Assembly (NCBI GenBank): GCA_004431415.1
Contig: QPMI01000609.1
Coordinates: 161,440-225,439 of the forward strand
DNA: 64,000 nucleotides
Direction of reading: 5' to 3'
DNA from: Cyanophora paradoxa
Lineage: Eukaryota; Glaucocystophyceae; Cyanophorales; Cyanophoraceae
The first letter of the stretch is position 1, and every line of letters begins with the position of its first letter. A program made the translations under genes and the position numbers. The notes under the pieces were generated by a model. That model did not search any database. It was given only the letters and a program-made list of their open reading frames with translations, and was not told the origin of the DNA. Below are positions 35,401 through 47,205 of this stretch, one piece after another.

Positions 35401-38400
35401 GCGGCCAGGCGCATGCACAGAGCTTGCGAATCGCTTAAACAGAATCTCGAATGCATATAGCATCGATGTGCGGGGCTGCGGAGGCGAGCGCGTGCGGAAA
35501 GATGTGCAGGCGTGGCCAGGATCGAATTTTTGCGTCGGCTGGGTTCTCGTGCCCTGTCGCGCCTGCAGAGCTTGCGAAAAGCTTTAAAAAGGAGTCAACT
35601 GAAAATTGTAGCGATGCGCTCGCGTGAGGATGCGAGGGCGCGCGGAAAGTTGTGCAGGTCCGTCGAGGATCGAATTTCCGGGGTCGGGTGGGTCCTCGCG
35701 GCCTGGTGCATTTAGAGACCGTGCGGAAGGCTTCTTCTACATCTCAAATGCTTATGCTATCGTTCCGCGCATGCGCCGCGGCGTGGGCGCGCGGAAAGAT
35801 CTCCGGGCCTGTCTAGGATCGAATTTTTGCCGTCGGGTATGTCCAGGATCGAATTTTTGCGTCGGCTGGGTTCTCGTGCCGTGTCGCGCCTGCAGACCTT
35901 GCGAAAAGCTTTAAAAAGGAGTCAACTGAAAATTGTAGCGAAGCGCTCGCGTGAGGATGCGAGGGCGCGCGGAAAGTTGTGCAGGTCCGTCCAGGATCGA
36001 ATTTCCGGGGTCGGCTGGGTCCTCGCGGCCCGGCGCATTTAGAGACCGTGCGGAAGGCTTCTTCTACATCTCAAATGTTTATACTATTGCTCCGCGCATG
36101 CGCCGCGGCGTGGGCGCGCGGAAAGATCTCCGGGCCTGTCTAGGATCGAATTTTTGCCGTCGGGTACCTTCCTGCGCTCTTCCGGCTCCGAAAAGCGGAT
36201 TTCGGGGTGCGCAGGCGCTGCTATGTCTATGCGCGCCCGTAGGCATGCATTGCGCGCGTCGGGGGACCGGGCGGAACCGGCCGGATCAAATTTCGGCCGA
36301 CTGTTCGCACTGGAGCGCCGACGGCGCTTGAAATCGAGCTTGCGGCGATGCGCTCGCCCTCGCGCGGCATTCTGTATCGTTCTGGGGTCTCTCTGGCGCG
36401 ATTTCGTCGCGGGACCGGGCGGGACCGGGTCCCACCTTCTGACTCGGACTGCATTTGTCGGAGGTTAAGTACCGGAATTGATCCAGAGGGAAATTCGATT
36501 TCGCGCGACGCCCACGGGCGAGCGGTCGTCTTAGGGGAGCCAGGACGCTAAAAATGGATCTAGAGGGGTCTGTGGGGGTTCGGGCAACTGTGTAATGTCC
36601 ATTAATCGCGTCCGTGTCGAGGCAGAATTAATAATTCTGCCTCGAGGGAGTGTGACACGGAAATTATTTAGCAGGGGGGATCTTGAGTGGAAAAAAAGGT
36701 TAAAAAAGGAATTTCGCTCGGCGGTTTTTGGGTTTGAGACAAGATCCGTGCTCCTGCGGAGCACTAAGTACGGCGAAGCCTCGCGGACGCCCTCGCGGCT
36801 GTCACAGTAGGCCTATAGGGCACTGGCCAGCGGCCTGGCCGATCGCGAACAGCTTTCTGGTTGGAAGCTGGCCGGCTGACGGCCAGTCCAGCTACCGCTG
36901 GCCGGCTAGAGGAATATAACTAGAGGAATATTAATGTACTGAGGAAATAAAGGGAGGCCGGAGCAGGTTGAGATTAGAGGAGATGAATTATATATAATAT
37001 TGTTGAGAGGGAGGCCCGGGAGGGGCAAGGTTCTCGCGGCCAGGCGCATGCACAGAGCTTGCGAATCGCTTAAACAGAATCTCGAATGCATATAGGATCG
37101 ATGTGCGGGGCTGCGGAGGCGAGCGCGTGCGGAAAGATGTGCAGGCGTGGCCAGGATCGAATTTTTGCGTCGGCTGGGTTCTCGTGCCCTGTCGCGCCTG
37201 CAGAGCTTGCGAAAAGCTTTAAAAAGGAGTCAACTGAAAATTGTAGCGATGCGCTCGCGTGAGGATGCGAGGCGCGCGGAAAGTTGTGCAGGTCCGTCGA
37301 GGATCGAATTTCCGGGTCGGGTGGGTCCTCGCGGCCTGGTGCATTTAGAGACCGTGCGGAAGGCTTCTTCTACATCTCAAATGCTTATGCTATCGTTCCG
37401 CGCATGCGCCGCGGCGTGGGCGCGCGGAAAGATCTCCGGCCTGTCTAGGATCGAATTTTTGCCGTCGGGTATGTCCAGGATCGAATTTTTGCGTCGGCTG
37501 GGTTCTCGTGCCGTGTCGCGCCTGCAGACCTTGCGAAAAGCTTTAAAAAGGAGTCAACTGAAAATTGTAGCGAAGCGCTCGCGTGAGGATGCGAGGGCGC
37601 GCGGAAAGTTGTGCAGGTCCGTCCAGGATCGAATTTCCGGGTCGGCTGGGTCCTCGCGGCCCGGCGCATTTAGAGACCGTGCGGAAGGCTTCTTCTACAT
37701 CTCAAATGTTTATACTATTGCTCCGCGCATGCGCCGCGGCGTGGGCGCGCGGAAAGATCTCCGGGCCTGTCTAGGATCGAATTTTTGCCGTCGGTACCTT
37801 CCTGCGCTCTTCCGGCTCCGAAAAGCGGATTTCGGGGTGCGCAGGCGCTGCTATGTCTATGCGCGCCCGTAGGCATGCATTGCGCGCGTCGGGGACCGGG
37901 CGGAACCGGCCGGATCAAATTTCGGCCGACTGTTCGCACTGGAGCGCCGACGGCGCTTGAAATCGAGCTTGCGGCGATGCGCTCGCCCTCGCGCGGCATT
38001 CTGTATCGTTCTGGGGTCTCTCTGGCGCGATTTCGTCGCGGGACCGGGCGGGACCGGGTCCCACCTTCTGACTCGGACTGCATTTGTCGGAGGTTAAGTA
38101 CCGGAATTGATCCAGAGGGAAATTCGATTTCGCGCGACGCCCACGGGCGAGCGGTCGTCTTAGGGGAGCCAGGACGCTAAAAATGGATCTAGAGGGGTCT
38201 GTGGGGGTTCGGGCAACTGTGTAATGTCCATTAATCGCGTCCGTGTCGAGGCAGAATTAATAATTCTGCCTCGAGGGAGTGTGACACGGAAATTATTTAG
38301 CAGGGGGGATCTTGAGTGGAAAAAAAGGTTAAAAAAGGAATTTCGCTCGGCGGTTTTTGGGTTTGAGACAAGATCCGTGCTCCTGCGGAGCACTAAGTAC

Positions 38401-39888
38401 GGCGAAGCCTCGCGGACGCCCTCGCGGCTGTCACAGTAGGCCTATAGGGCACTGGCCAGCGGCCTGGCCGATCGCGAACAGCTTTCTGGCTAGAAGCTGG
38501 CTGGCTGACGGCCAGTCCAGCTAGCGCTGGTCGGCTAGAGGAATATTAATGCCATGATGTACTGAGCGAGGAAATAATTAAAGGGTGGAGCAGATCGATC
38601 TAGATTGAGCCCCATGAGAGTATTCATTTGAGCTCTTAATTATCGAACTTTCGCTAAAGGGTGGAGCAGATCGATCTAGATTGAGCCCCATTCTCTTCAA
38701 AGAGGGTGGAGCAGATCGATCTAGATTGAGCCCCATTCTCTTCAAAGAGCTACGGGAAATAATTAAAGGGTGGAGCTGAGTACCGTAGCGATGCCCATGC
38801 GTGAGCATGCGAGGGCGTGCGGAAAGCTGTGCAGGTCCGTGCAAGATCGAACTTTCGGGGTTGGCTGGGTTCTCGCGGCCCGGCGCATCTGTAAAGCATG
38901 CGGAAGGCTTTGTCTACATCTCACATGCATATGCTATTGTCCGCGCATGTGCCGCGGCGTGGGCGCGCAGAAAGATGTCCAGGTCCGTGCAGGATCGAAT
39001 TTTTGCCGTCGGCTGGGTTCTCGTGGTCTTCGGCGTGTTCGAAGCTTGTCGAAGGCTTTGATAAAATCTCAAATGAATATTGTAGCGATGCGCATGCGCG
39101 AGGATGCGAGGGCGCGCGGAAAGATGTGCAGGTCTGTAGAGGATCGAATTTTCGGGGTGGGCTGGGTCCCCGCGGCCCCGCGCATCTGTAAAGCGTGCGG
39201 AAGGCTTCTTCTACATCTCAAATGCGTATGCTATCGTTCCGCGCATGCGCCGCGGCGTGGGCGCGCGGAAAGGTGCCCGGGACCGTGCAGGTTCGAATTT
39301 TTGCTGCCGGGAGCCTTCCTGCACTGTTCGGCCTCCGAAAAGTGGATTTCGGGGTGGGCAGGCCGTGCTATGTCTATGCGCGCCAGTACGCATGGATTGC
39401 GCGCGTCGCGGGACCGGCCGGAACCGGCCGGATCAAATTTTCGGCCGACTCTTCGCACTGGAGCGTCGACGGCGCCCGAAATCGAGTTTGCGGCGATGCG
39501 CTCGCCCTCGCGCGTCATTCTGTATCGTTCTGGGGCGTCCCTGGCGCGATTTCGTCGCGGGACCGGGCGGGACCGGGTCCCACCTTCTGACTCGGACTGC
39601 ATTTGTCGGAGGTTAAGTACCGGAATTGATCCAGAGGGAAATTCGATTTTCGCGCGACGCCCACGGGCGAGCGGTCGTCTTAGGGGAGTCACGACGCTAA
39701 AAATGGATCTAGAGAGGTCTGTGGGGGTTCGGGCAGCCGTGTAATGTCTATCAATCGCGTCCGTGTCGAGGCAGAATTAATAATTCTGCCTCGAGGGAGT
39801 GTGACACGGGAATTATTTAGCAGGGGGGATCTGGAGTGGAAAAAAAGGTTAAAAAAGGAATTTCGGTCGGCGGTTTTTGGGTTTGAGA
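32403..39888 (-). repeat. Higher-order repeat array, five units in A-B-C-C-B order
   Basis: Units start at the conserved AAGATCCGTGCTCCTGCGG: about 32406, 33584, 35106, 36741 and 38370, ending about 39888. Unit lengths are about 1178, 1522, 1635, 1629 and 1518 bp. Unit 1 is the inverted relative of the 12-14.7 kb units. Units 2 and 5 are nearly identical, as are 3 and 4. All share a head (GGCCTATAGGGCACTGGCCA) and a tail (GGTTAAAAAAGGAATTT then GGTTTTTGGGTTTGAGA). The middle holds two to five sub-repeats of about 140-170 bp around GCGCGGAAAGATGTGCAGG and GCAGGATCGAATTTT. Paired units differ chiefly by single bases in G runs. Open frames inside shift between units, so no protein is supported. 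Confidence 0.9.
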
Positions 39889-39969
39889 AAGAGGCTTCGC
39901 CTGAAAGAGGCTTCGCCTGAAAGAGGCTTCGCCTGAAAGAGGCTTCGCCTGAAAGAGGCTTCGCCTGAA
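39889..39969 (+). repeat. Five copies of a 16-bp repeat
   Basis: AAAGAGGCTTCGCCTG is repeated five times directly after the last higher-order unit. Two inverted copies occur at 12316-12350, beside the related unit in the other array. This short repeat is thus a conserved border of the family. Confidence 0.93.
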
Positions 39970-40039
39970 AATGCCAGAAGGATAGATCGATATCCGGACA
40001 ACATATATAATTTTCACGCAGAATTCAAATATTTAATAT

Positions 40040-40118
40040 TTTTTTTTTTTTTTTTTGGTGAATTACCGGCCACAGTCTCTAGACACCAGCACTGCGGGGG
40101 CTGCCCAGGGGGCATTTA
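40040..40118 (+). repeat. Dispersed repeat with T-tract
   Basis: Second same-orientation copy of the repeat at 19018-19100, starting with an 18-T run. Confidence 0.85.
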
Positions 40119-40311
40119 ATACCTATAGTAGCCGGCGCCCGTAATTTTGAAATATTTCGTATATATCATCAGAATTAAACCGGGTAAATAGGGAGGAGCG
40201 AGAGTGCTGAGGGATGAAAATCGGAAGGGTAGAAGGAATGATGGGGTACGACATCGACCTCCCGGCGGCGGGGGTCTGCAATCGCGAGAGGAGGAGAGTC
40301 GTGAAGAGCGC

Positions 40312-40385
40312 TATTAATATTGGTAGCTAGCTATATAGCTGTGCTGCATCGATCAGCTGCAGGTAATTCGGATTGTTTGCATGAA
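40312..40385 (+). repeat. Local duplication, copy at 40676-40745
   Basis: CTATTAATATTGGTAGCTAG and CATCGATCAGCTGCAGGTAA are shared by both copies, about 365 bp apart; the first copy carries a few extra bases. The inverted dispersed repeat 40488-40613 sits between them. Confidence 0.85.
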
Positions 40386-40487
40386 CGCGCAACAAGTATC
40401 AGTACTAGTACTAGATTTAGCGCCCGCTCGAGCTCCACCTCCTACCCTCGCGCGCCCGCTGCCGGGGACCTCGTACGGCCGCGGCCC

Positions 40488-40613
40488 GCGACCCATGGCC
40501 GGCACCTAGCTAGCACCTTCGGCTAGATAGTTGACCGGTCGGAAGGGCACGTCACGTAGAACATTGATACATGTGCCGTGGTGTATCAATGCGACGTCCA
40601 CTTTTGCAAAAAA
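40488..40613 (-). repeat. Inverted copy of the 7046-7173 repeat
   Basis: Reverse complement of the 7-kb copy with few differences, including GGTCGGAAGGGCACGTCACG. It is the outermost pair of a nested set of inverted repeats. Confidence 0.85.
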
Positions 40614-41033
40614 AAGTACCGGCCGCGGCCCGGATCCGGATCCGGATGCCTAGCTATAGGCCGGCGAGATCTAGAGCACTATTAATATTGGTAGCTAGCT
40701 ATGTTACATCGATCAGCTGCAGGTAATTCGGAGGGTTTGCAGGTCCTCCTCATGCCTTGCTTATTGCCGCAGGCCGGGCGCGGCCCGCCGCCGGCCCGGC
40801 CCGGGTCGGAGGTGCGGCCCGGCGCCGGCCGCAGCGCCGGCGCGGCGATCCACTAGTACTCAGGATCCGGTGTACGTATACGTACGCGTCTGGCGGGTCT
40901 CCGCCCGTATACGTACTACGGTAACTGCGCCCAGCGATCCGGACCTCAGCCGCCTGATCAATCCCCGTGTCGCACCAGGAGCCCAGCCGCCGCCCGTCGA
41001 CGTCGGGCTTCCGAGTATGAGCTTATAATGAAG

Positions 41034-42126
41034 CTAAGGGAGCAGCCGTCCAGGACGGCTGGTCGAAGGGGTACACGTTGGAATAAGCGCGTAAGACGCC
41101 AGGTGCGAGCAGGTAGTACACACGTTCAATTCCAGCGGCTGGGTCATCCTGGTACGTAGTGAATCGGTCGCTTGCTCTGACGAAGATATATGTTCTTCAG
41201 GGAATCTATCGATTCTGGCTCTCACGAGTCGTAGCTCTTGAGCAAGTTGCACTGCAATACCCGCTGAAGTCCCGCGAAAGAAGATGTCGATCGCATCGAT
41301 GACCTCCTTGCGCGCTTCCTGAATTTTCGCGCCAAGCTCTCCTCCTTCCATCATACAGACAAGTACATGCCCCTGTGCCCACGTGTCAGATTCATAGTGT
41401 AGCTATATATTGTAATCACTTGAGGTTTCTTACCACGAAGCCGTTCTCGATGGCGCGAGCAGGGCTCGTTGTGTTCTGGTGGCTCTCCTCGCCGCAGGCG
41501 ATGCAGATGCCGCGGGCGAGCTGAGGCACGAGCATCGAGTCGGTGGGCTTGACCGCCGCTGGCGACTCGTCCGTTTTTACGATGTGGGGTGGTTGAAGGT
41601 GTGCATGCCCACCGACCGTTGTGACTTCTGCAGCCGAGCACATGTGCGTTCGGCCGCTAGCAGCTACGCTACTACTCGCAATGGCCACGCTTGGGCGGGC
41701 CACGGGCGCTGTAGATGTCCCGCTTGTCGCTGCGGTCGCGGCGCCGCTATGCCCAGAGAAGATCCTCCTCCCCTGCGTCTTTTGCTTCCCCCGGCGGCGT
41801 TCTTGTGTCTTCCACATTGCAGCCGGTGGGTGATGATCGACGACGCTGCCTATCTACGAACCACGCCTCAAATTACGCGGCGCAGCGGCGGCCCTCCTCG
41901 CACTGCGCGGCATAAGGCGCACCTCTTGAGCTGCGAGTCGGAACGCTTCAACCTCGTTCTTCTTCTCTGCGTTCCAGTGTGCAAGCGCGTTAGCCTGCCG
42001 CTGCGCGTAGAGGACGCCATATTAGTACAAGTTCCGAAGTTCTGGCTTTGCTTGCACATTTGAGTCACGCAGTGCACACGTGCGACTCACCTGCCGCAAA
42101 GCCAGATATTCATCTTCGTCGGACAT
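41034..42126 (-). CDS. Unrecognised spliced gene of the accessory region
   Basis: ATG at 42126. Exon 1 (42126-42091, MSDEDEYLALRQ) splices through a GTGAGT donor to exon 2 (42000-41923, QANALAHWNAEKKNEVEAFR). The frame of the next exon (about 41860-41420) is uncertain; one frame encodes a Thr/Ala-rich stretch, then GICIACGEESHQNTTS, a possible C-x2-C-x4-H zinc-binding fragment. A last exon (about 41354-41034) gives KIQEARKEVIDAIDIFFRG and a short helical region before the stop. The acidic start and coiled appearance suggest a small nuclear protein, but no family is recognised. Its position beside repeats and the RPA-like gene hints it belongs to mobile DNA. Confidence 0.4.
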
Positions 42127-42199
42127 CGGGATGGCGCGCTCGATAAGGGGAAGTGACCAGCCGCCTCCTCACTATTCGAAGCTCCAAAAAAGGGCTGAA

Positions 42200-42400
42200 G
42201 CTTGGCTATTAGTTGAAGGGTCGGGCTGAAGCTTTGCTATTCGGTACCCGTAGATCTAGACCAGCCGTCCCGGACGGCTGCTCACATCGCTTAGACCCAG
42301 GTTCGAATCCTGGAGTGAGTCTTATTCGACATCTTGCTTTCAGTCCGCGATGCGAAGATCTTTAGCTAGGACATGGACTAGAATATAGTAAGCCACCCGG
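42200..42400 (+). repeat. tRNA-like SINE head (copy 1)
   Basis: Contains an A-box-like TTGCTATTCGG, an AGCCGTCC/GGACGGCT hairpin, and a perfect B box in CCAGGTTCGAATCCTGG, all within about 100 bp. GCTCAC upstream can pair with GTGAGT downstream. The D and anticodon arms are missing, so it is not a functional tRNA. Copies: 49091-49290 and 49290-49502. Confidence 0.75.
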
Positions 42401-42404
42401 GGCG

Positions 42405-43500
42405 CAGCCTTGGCTCATCTCTCGCTTGGTGCGCGCCTCCACACCCGTCGCCACCGCGCCCCGCGCGACGGGCGGGGCAGGGATCTCGACTCGCGACGCC
42501 CGCGCGGCGGGGTGTCCGGAACGCAGCGGCCGCGGCGGCCCATCTCTCGCTTGGTGCGCGCCTCCCCGCCTTCAGCGCCGCTCCCCGCGCGACGAGCTAG
42601 GTGAACGGAGGCGACCCGATTCGCGGCGCCTTTGCGGCAGGGCCGGCGCGGCCGGTTTGCACCGGCGGCACATGTCTCGCTTGGTGCGGGCCTCCCCGCC
42701 CTTCCTCGCCGCGCCCCGCGCAACGGGCGGGCGAAGGTAGCTCGACTTGCGGCACCTTCGCGGTGGGGGCGGCCGGGTAGCAGCGGCGGCCCATCTATAG
42801 CTTGGTGCGCGCCTCCCCGCCCTTCCCCGCCGTGCCCCGCGCGACAAGCCGAGCGTAGGCGACCCGACTCGCGGGGCTCAGCGGCGGCCCATCTCTCGCT
42901 TGGTGCGGGCCTCCCCGCACTTCGGCGCCGCGCTTCGCGCGACGGGGCGGGCGCAGGGAGGACCTCTCGCGGCGCCCGCGCGGCGACGGCGGCCGGGGCG
43001 CAGCGGCGGTTCATCTCTCGCTTGGTGCGCGCATCCCCGCCCTTCCGCGTCGCGCCCCGCGCGAAGAGGTGAGCACAGGCGACCCGACTCGCGGAGCATT
43101 CGCGGCAGGGCCGGGGCGGCCGGGACGCAGCGGCGGCCCATCTATCGCCTGGTGCGCGCTTCACCGCCCTTCCCCACCACGCCCCGCGCGAGAAGCCGAG
43201 CGCAGGCGCCCCGAATCGCTGCGCCTTCGCGGCGGGGCAGCCGGGGCGCAGCGGCGGCTCATCTCTCGCGTCGTGCGCACCTCCCCGCCCTTCGACGCCG
43301 CGCCCCGCGCGATAGCGCGGATGCAGGGAGCTCGACTCGCAGCGCCCTTGCGGCGGGGGCGGTCGGAACACATCGGCGGCCCATTTCTCACTTCGTGCAC
43401 GCCTCCCCGCCCTTCAACGCCGCGCCCTGCGCGACTAGGTGAGCGCAGGCGACCCTACTCGCGGAGCCTTCGCGGCGGGACCGGGACGGCCGGAGGATAG
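42405..43500 (+). repeat. GC-rich tandem repeat, ~120-bp units, nine copies
   Basis: Units carry CATCTCTCGCTTGGTGCGCG, CCTCCCCGCCCTTC and GCGGCGCCTTCGCGGC. They follow directly on the tRNA-like head. The same head-plus-array order recurs at 49091-49890 with about three units. The frames that stay open across the array are composition artefacts. Confidence 0.9.
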
Positions 43501-44845
43501 CAAGTGAGAACAGAAATCCCAAGCCCGGGTGCGTCGGCGGCGGTCACAGAGGCCAAGTCCGCAGCTGCAAGCAAGATTCGCAAGTCTCTCTCATGCCAGA
43601 CGCCGACTATATCTAGGCAGCGGGGCCCCATCCCTGGCGGCAGTAAAGATAGATCTATAGATTCCTTGCGGGCGCACACCCCTGAATTTTTTGCAGAGGC
43701 TCAATAAACTAACAGACACTATCAGGCGCCGGCTAGCCCCACAGGCCCGCCCCGCGGTCGCCCTGCCCCGCCCAGCGGCCGCCCTGCCCCATGGCCGCCC
43801 TGACCCGCCCCGCCCCGCCCCGCCCCACCACACCCCGCCCCGCGGTCGGGAAACTAAATTGTACGAATACAAGTGTAATGCTAGCTGGCTTCTCCGAAGT
43901 AAGAGCCGTGCTGGCAGCTATGCAGCCATAGAGCTTAAGATTGCTGAAGCACCCGTACCCCCGCCCAAGCTCAGCCAGTCGATCTGCTCGCAGGCCCCCC
44001 GCCAGCGCCGCACTCTAGCGTCTCTCTCATGCCACCTCCCAGTGCCTTACCCGCGCAATCTGGCTCCTCGGCCCCGGCGCCCTCCGCGCACTATGGCTTC
44101 TCGCGATCGGCCCCCGGCGCCATGTCTTAGCTGCGTGCTCCGGAAGAGAGACGGCGGCGGCCTTCACGTCCAGGGACACGACAGCGGCCCGCACCCGCCG
44201 TCATTCAATGGACATGCCTATGGCGGGCGCCCTGCCCGCACACTACCTCCGTCGCTCTACATCACATCGCCCCGCCACTGGTGCATCGCAAGCGACCCGC
44301 CACCGCCGCCGTCCAGCAGCAGCAAATTGCGAATTGTGTGCTGCGTCCGTTCAGGCTATTCACGATCATTGGATTGTATAATCACTCTTCGATATTTTCT
44401 AACAATCTCGGCTGTACTGCCACGTGCGCTGCAATCGAAAAAGGTGTCGGCATTCCTATGAATCCAGGTCGGGTAATGTCCAAGTGCGCGAGCGTGCACT
44501 TGGTGACTGTAACCGGAGTTGAAAAGCGGCAGCGCTGGGCCCTCGCCAAACGGACAGCGCGGATACGCGCGAGATGTGGTGCGTCTGGAACGTCGTGCAT
44601 GTGTCTGGCCTGAGACGGCGTCAGCAGGGCCGGCGGGATCTGTTAGAGGGCGGGAACAAGGTGTACGGTGGCGAGTTAGAGAGCGCCAGCATGAAGCAAG
44701 CAATGCAAGGGTGCAGCGATTCTAATCTAAACGGGAACTTTTGCGGGGTGTACGCAATTTTGGTTAGTACGCAATCGATACCGCAGTGTTAGAGCAAAGT
44801 TTGAAATTCACCGCGGTCACTCGGGTGTGCACCTCTTCAAGCGTC
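43501..44845. other. Region without a supported gene
   Basis: Begins with unique sequence, then a C-rich block (43738-43850, CCGCCCCGCC units; complement of the 10.4-kb type). A 256-codon plus-strand frame spans the block but has low-complexity Pro/Arg content and no recognisable domain. The rest is unremarkable. Confidence 0.55.
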
Positions 44846-47205
44846 ATGGCCCGTCAACCCAAGACCACGGCCCCTGCCGCGCAAGGTGATAATCCTGAGG
44901 AGGCCAGTGTGAAGACGCCTAAGAAAGCGTCGGCGACAGCTCCACCTGCAAAGGCAAAAGGGAGTGGTAATCCAGCGAAGGGACTGCAGCCGGAAGCCGA
45001 GGCGGAGGAGACAGCGATTGATGTCACTGAGAAGCCGAAGCTTCTGGAAATCCGGTTCCGGCGGCCAGGTGGGTTTTGAAACTTTCAACGCCAGTGGTGT
45101 GTACGGTCCTTGCGCTGTGTCTAATTTTTATTCGTGACAGTGGACATGCCGCGGATGGTGCCGACAAGGTCCTCGATGATCGCAGGATGCGGACGGGCGA
45201 GAGCAGGTTCCCTCGGCTATCGCAGGACAGCCCCCGTCGCATCAGGCAATCAGTAAGTTCACTGTATTGTCGGAATTCAACGCGTATTGAGACAGATAGC
45301 ACAGCTTGCTGGTTAGCCCTACCTCAAAGACAAGTACCGCGCTTGCGCCGATTTCTCCCGCTGCGGTCGGCCCGCGGTTGGCCACACGTTGACCATGATA
45401 TCGTAAGCTCCGCATACAATTTAGACACCTAACCGGCGGAGTCTAATGACCATTACAGCCCTCTCAAGCGGATCACTGTGGCGCGCACCTTCGCGGATTT
45501 GAAGGATGGCAGGGATTTCGAGGGCATCGTTCGAATCGGGAACATGCACAGCATCAACGGACAGAATGGGACTGATTCGAATTCAATCCGAGGCACGTTG
45601 GAGGACGAGGTACGTTGCATCAACATAAGTTCCACGTACAACGCACGCTTACGCCGTCTCCCTCAATGCCTAGGTCGGCGACAAAATCGCAATTCGTATT
45701 TTCACAGGAGCTATCGTGAAGAATGCGGAAAAAATGGCGGCCAAGGGAGATATTGTTCAGCAAGTGAACGCGATCACCGACCAGTTGAGCACCAGCTGCA
45801 GCATTGATGGAATGGTCAGCCATTCCGCTCCATAAGTAGTACGCTCATATCTACGCTCACACAGAAGTTTTTGCGGCAGTATTTGATCATGCGGGCCTCG
45901 AAGGCCCGTTACCTTGTGAAAGGTACGGCCAACGAAAAATTGGCTTGGCAATTTCGCGGGATCGCACAATGCTGAAAGAGATTCAAATCAATTCTGGTAA
46001 CGTTGGGAACATTGCATTTGAGGCCGTACACGAACAGGTACATTCCGCTATAACACTCTGGAAATCTGCTTTAACACGTGTATGTACTTGTGCAGGACCC
46101 TCGACTTTCTAGTCTGCCGCATAAACTGGCGAGCATGGAACACGCGGTGTTTACTATCATGCGTTACGAAATCGTCTCAGACTTCAAGGCTGCAACCGTT
46201 GATTACATGAGTGTGAACAGGCAGTGCGAATCAAATCGGTTCAGCGAATGTGTGCTCCACTATACGTTAATACCCAAGTTAGGCTGATTGCGAGACCACA
46301 GACAATGTGCATTGTGTTATCAAAGAGGACGAGGATGGATATGTTTGCATGGACAAGCACGGATGCAAAGTTTCTGCTCGTTTGGAAAGGATGCCAAGTT
46401 CGACACCCTTGGAGTGCTGTACGACAATTACAGCGTCAACAACGTCGCCGACATCGTCGTATCGTTTGTCGAGGTGCTTCAGTATATCACGATGGTGGTA
46501 TATGCCAAATTCACCCTTCCTTGGCAGTTCAAGTTCGAGAGACCGCAGGCAAGCCGGTGGAAATGTGGTTTGGCTACTTTCTGAGGTCATGGGACTTGCG
46601 GAGTACGAACAGCGGAAGACAAGCCTCCAGACGGGTTTGTGACGAAGTCGCTCAAGACACCCGACGTGCAGGCCCGCATGCATGCGTCCGTTCCGCTTGG
46701 CAACGCTACAATCGGCTCGGTGCAATATTTCTATAAATATGTAGACTCCGGCTAATAACTACAGTCAGGTCTTTTCCCGATCGGGCCAGCTGCAAACAGT
46801 GGCAGTGGTCTAGCCTCAACGGGACCGGAGGACCAGTTACTGGTGGATTCAATGGTATTGGAGGGCTGGATCGATTGGGCACTCGAGCTCGTCGATGGCA
46901 ATGGCGGCAATTGGATCGGGGATGCAGCCGCAGCTACTCACATTCAAGGCAAACCCGTTTGCAGTCTCTCGTGGTGGCAGCGAGGCGTCATTTCACATGG
47001 GCCAGACTGAGCGCGAGGTACGAGTTTACACAGACACCTCCAATTAATACGGCGTAATCGTAAACACGTCAGCCAACGGGACCAAGCGGAAGTCCGGCGG
47101 AAACGCTCAGGTGACTCCAAGAAGACGCGAAAGACGAAAGACGCCGACGTCACGTCGGATGTCGAGGGACAGGAAGACGCGGGTGAAGAAGATGAGGAAT
47201 ATTAA
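44846..47205 (+). CDS. RPA-like OB-fold single-strand DNA-binding protein
   Basis: Starts at ATG 44846 with a Lys/Ala/Pro-rich tail (MARQPKTTAPAAQGDNPEEA). Introns are GT-AG with one possible GC donor (after 46240). The core exons about 45459-45609 and 45673-45830 join to DFEGIVRIGNMHSIN...GTLEDEVGDKIAIRIFTGAI, with GDIVQQV soon after. This is the strand order of an RPA70-type OB fold (a LxDxxGxxIxxxxF strand pair, then GxxxxV). Later exons (45874-46038, 46097-46240, about 46310-46755) encode further beta-rich sequence, including EDGYVCMDKHGCK and KFDTLGVLYDNYSVNNV. The frame between these two needs one extra G. One reading stops at 46753-46755 after QYFYKYVDSG; a further exon to 47205 would add a basic-acidic tail (DVEGQEDAGEEDEEY). 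Helitrons in plants and animals can carry RPA-like genes. Family call is moderate. Confidence 0.5.

Noticed and set aside
42280-42330. Possible tRNA gene (perfect T-arm and B box)
   Set aside because: D and anticodon arms are missing and the acceptor strands are only about 11 nt from the T-arm; it is a tRNA-like repeat.
43691-44461. A 256-codon plus-strand frame
   Set aside because: It starts in a C-rich block and encodes mostly Pro/Arg low-complexity sequence with no recognisable domain.
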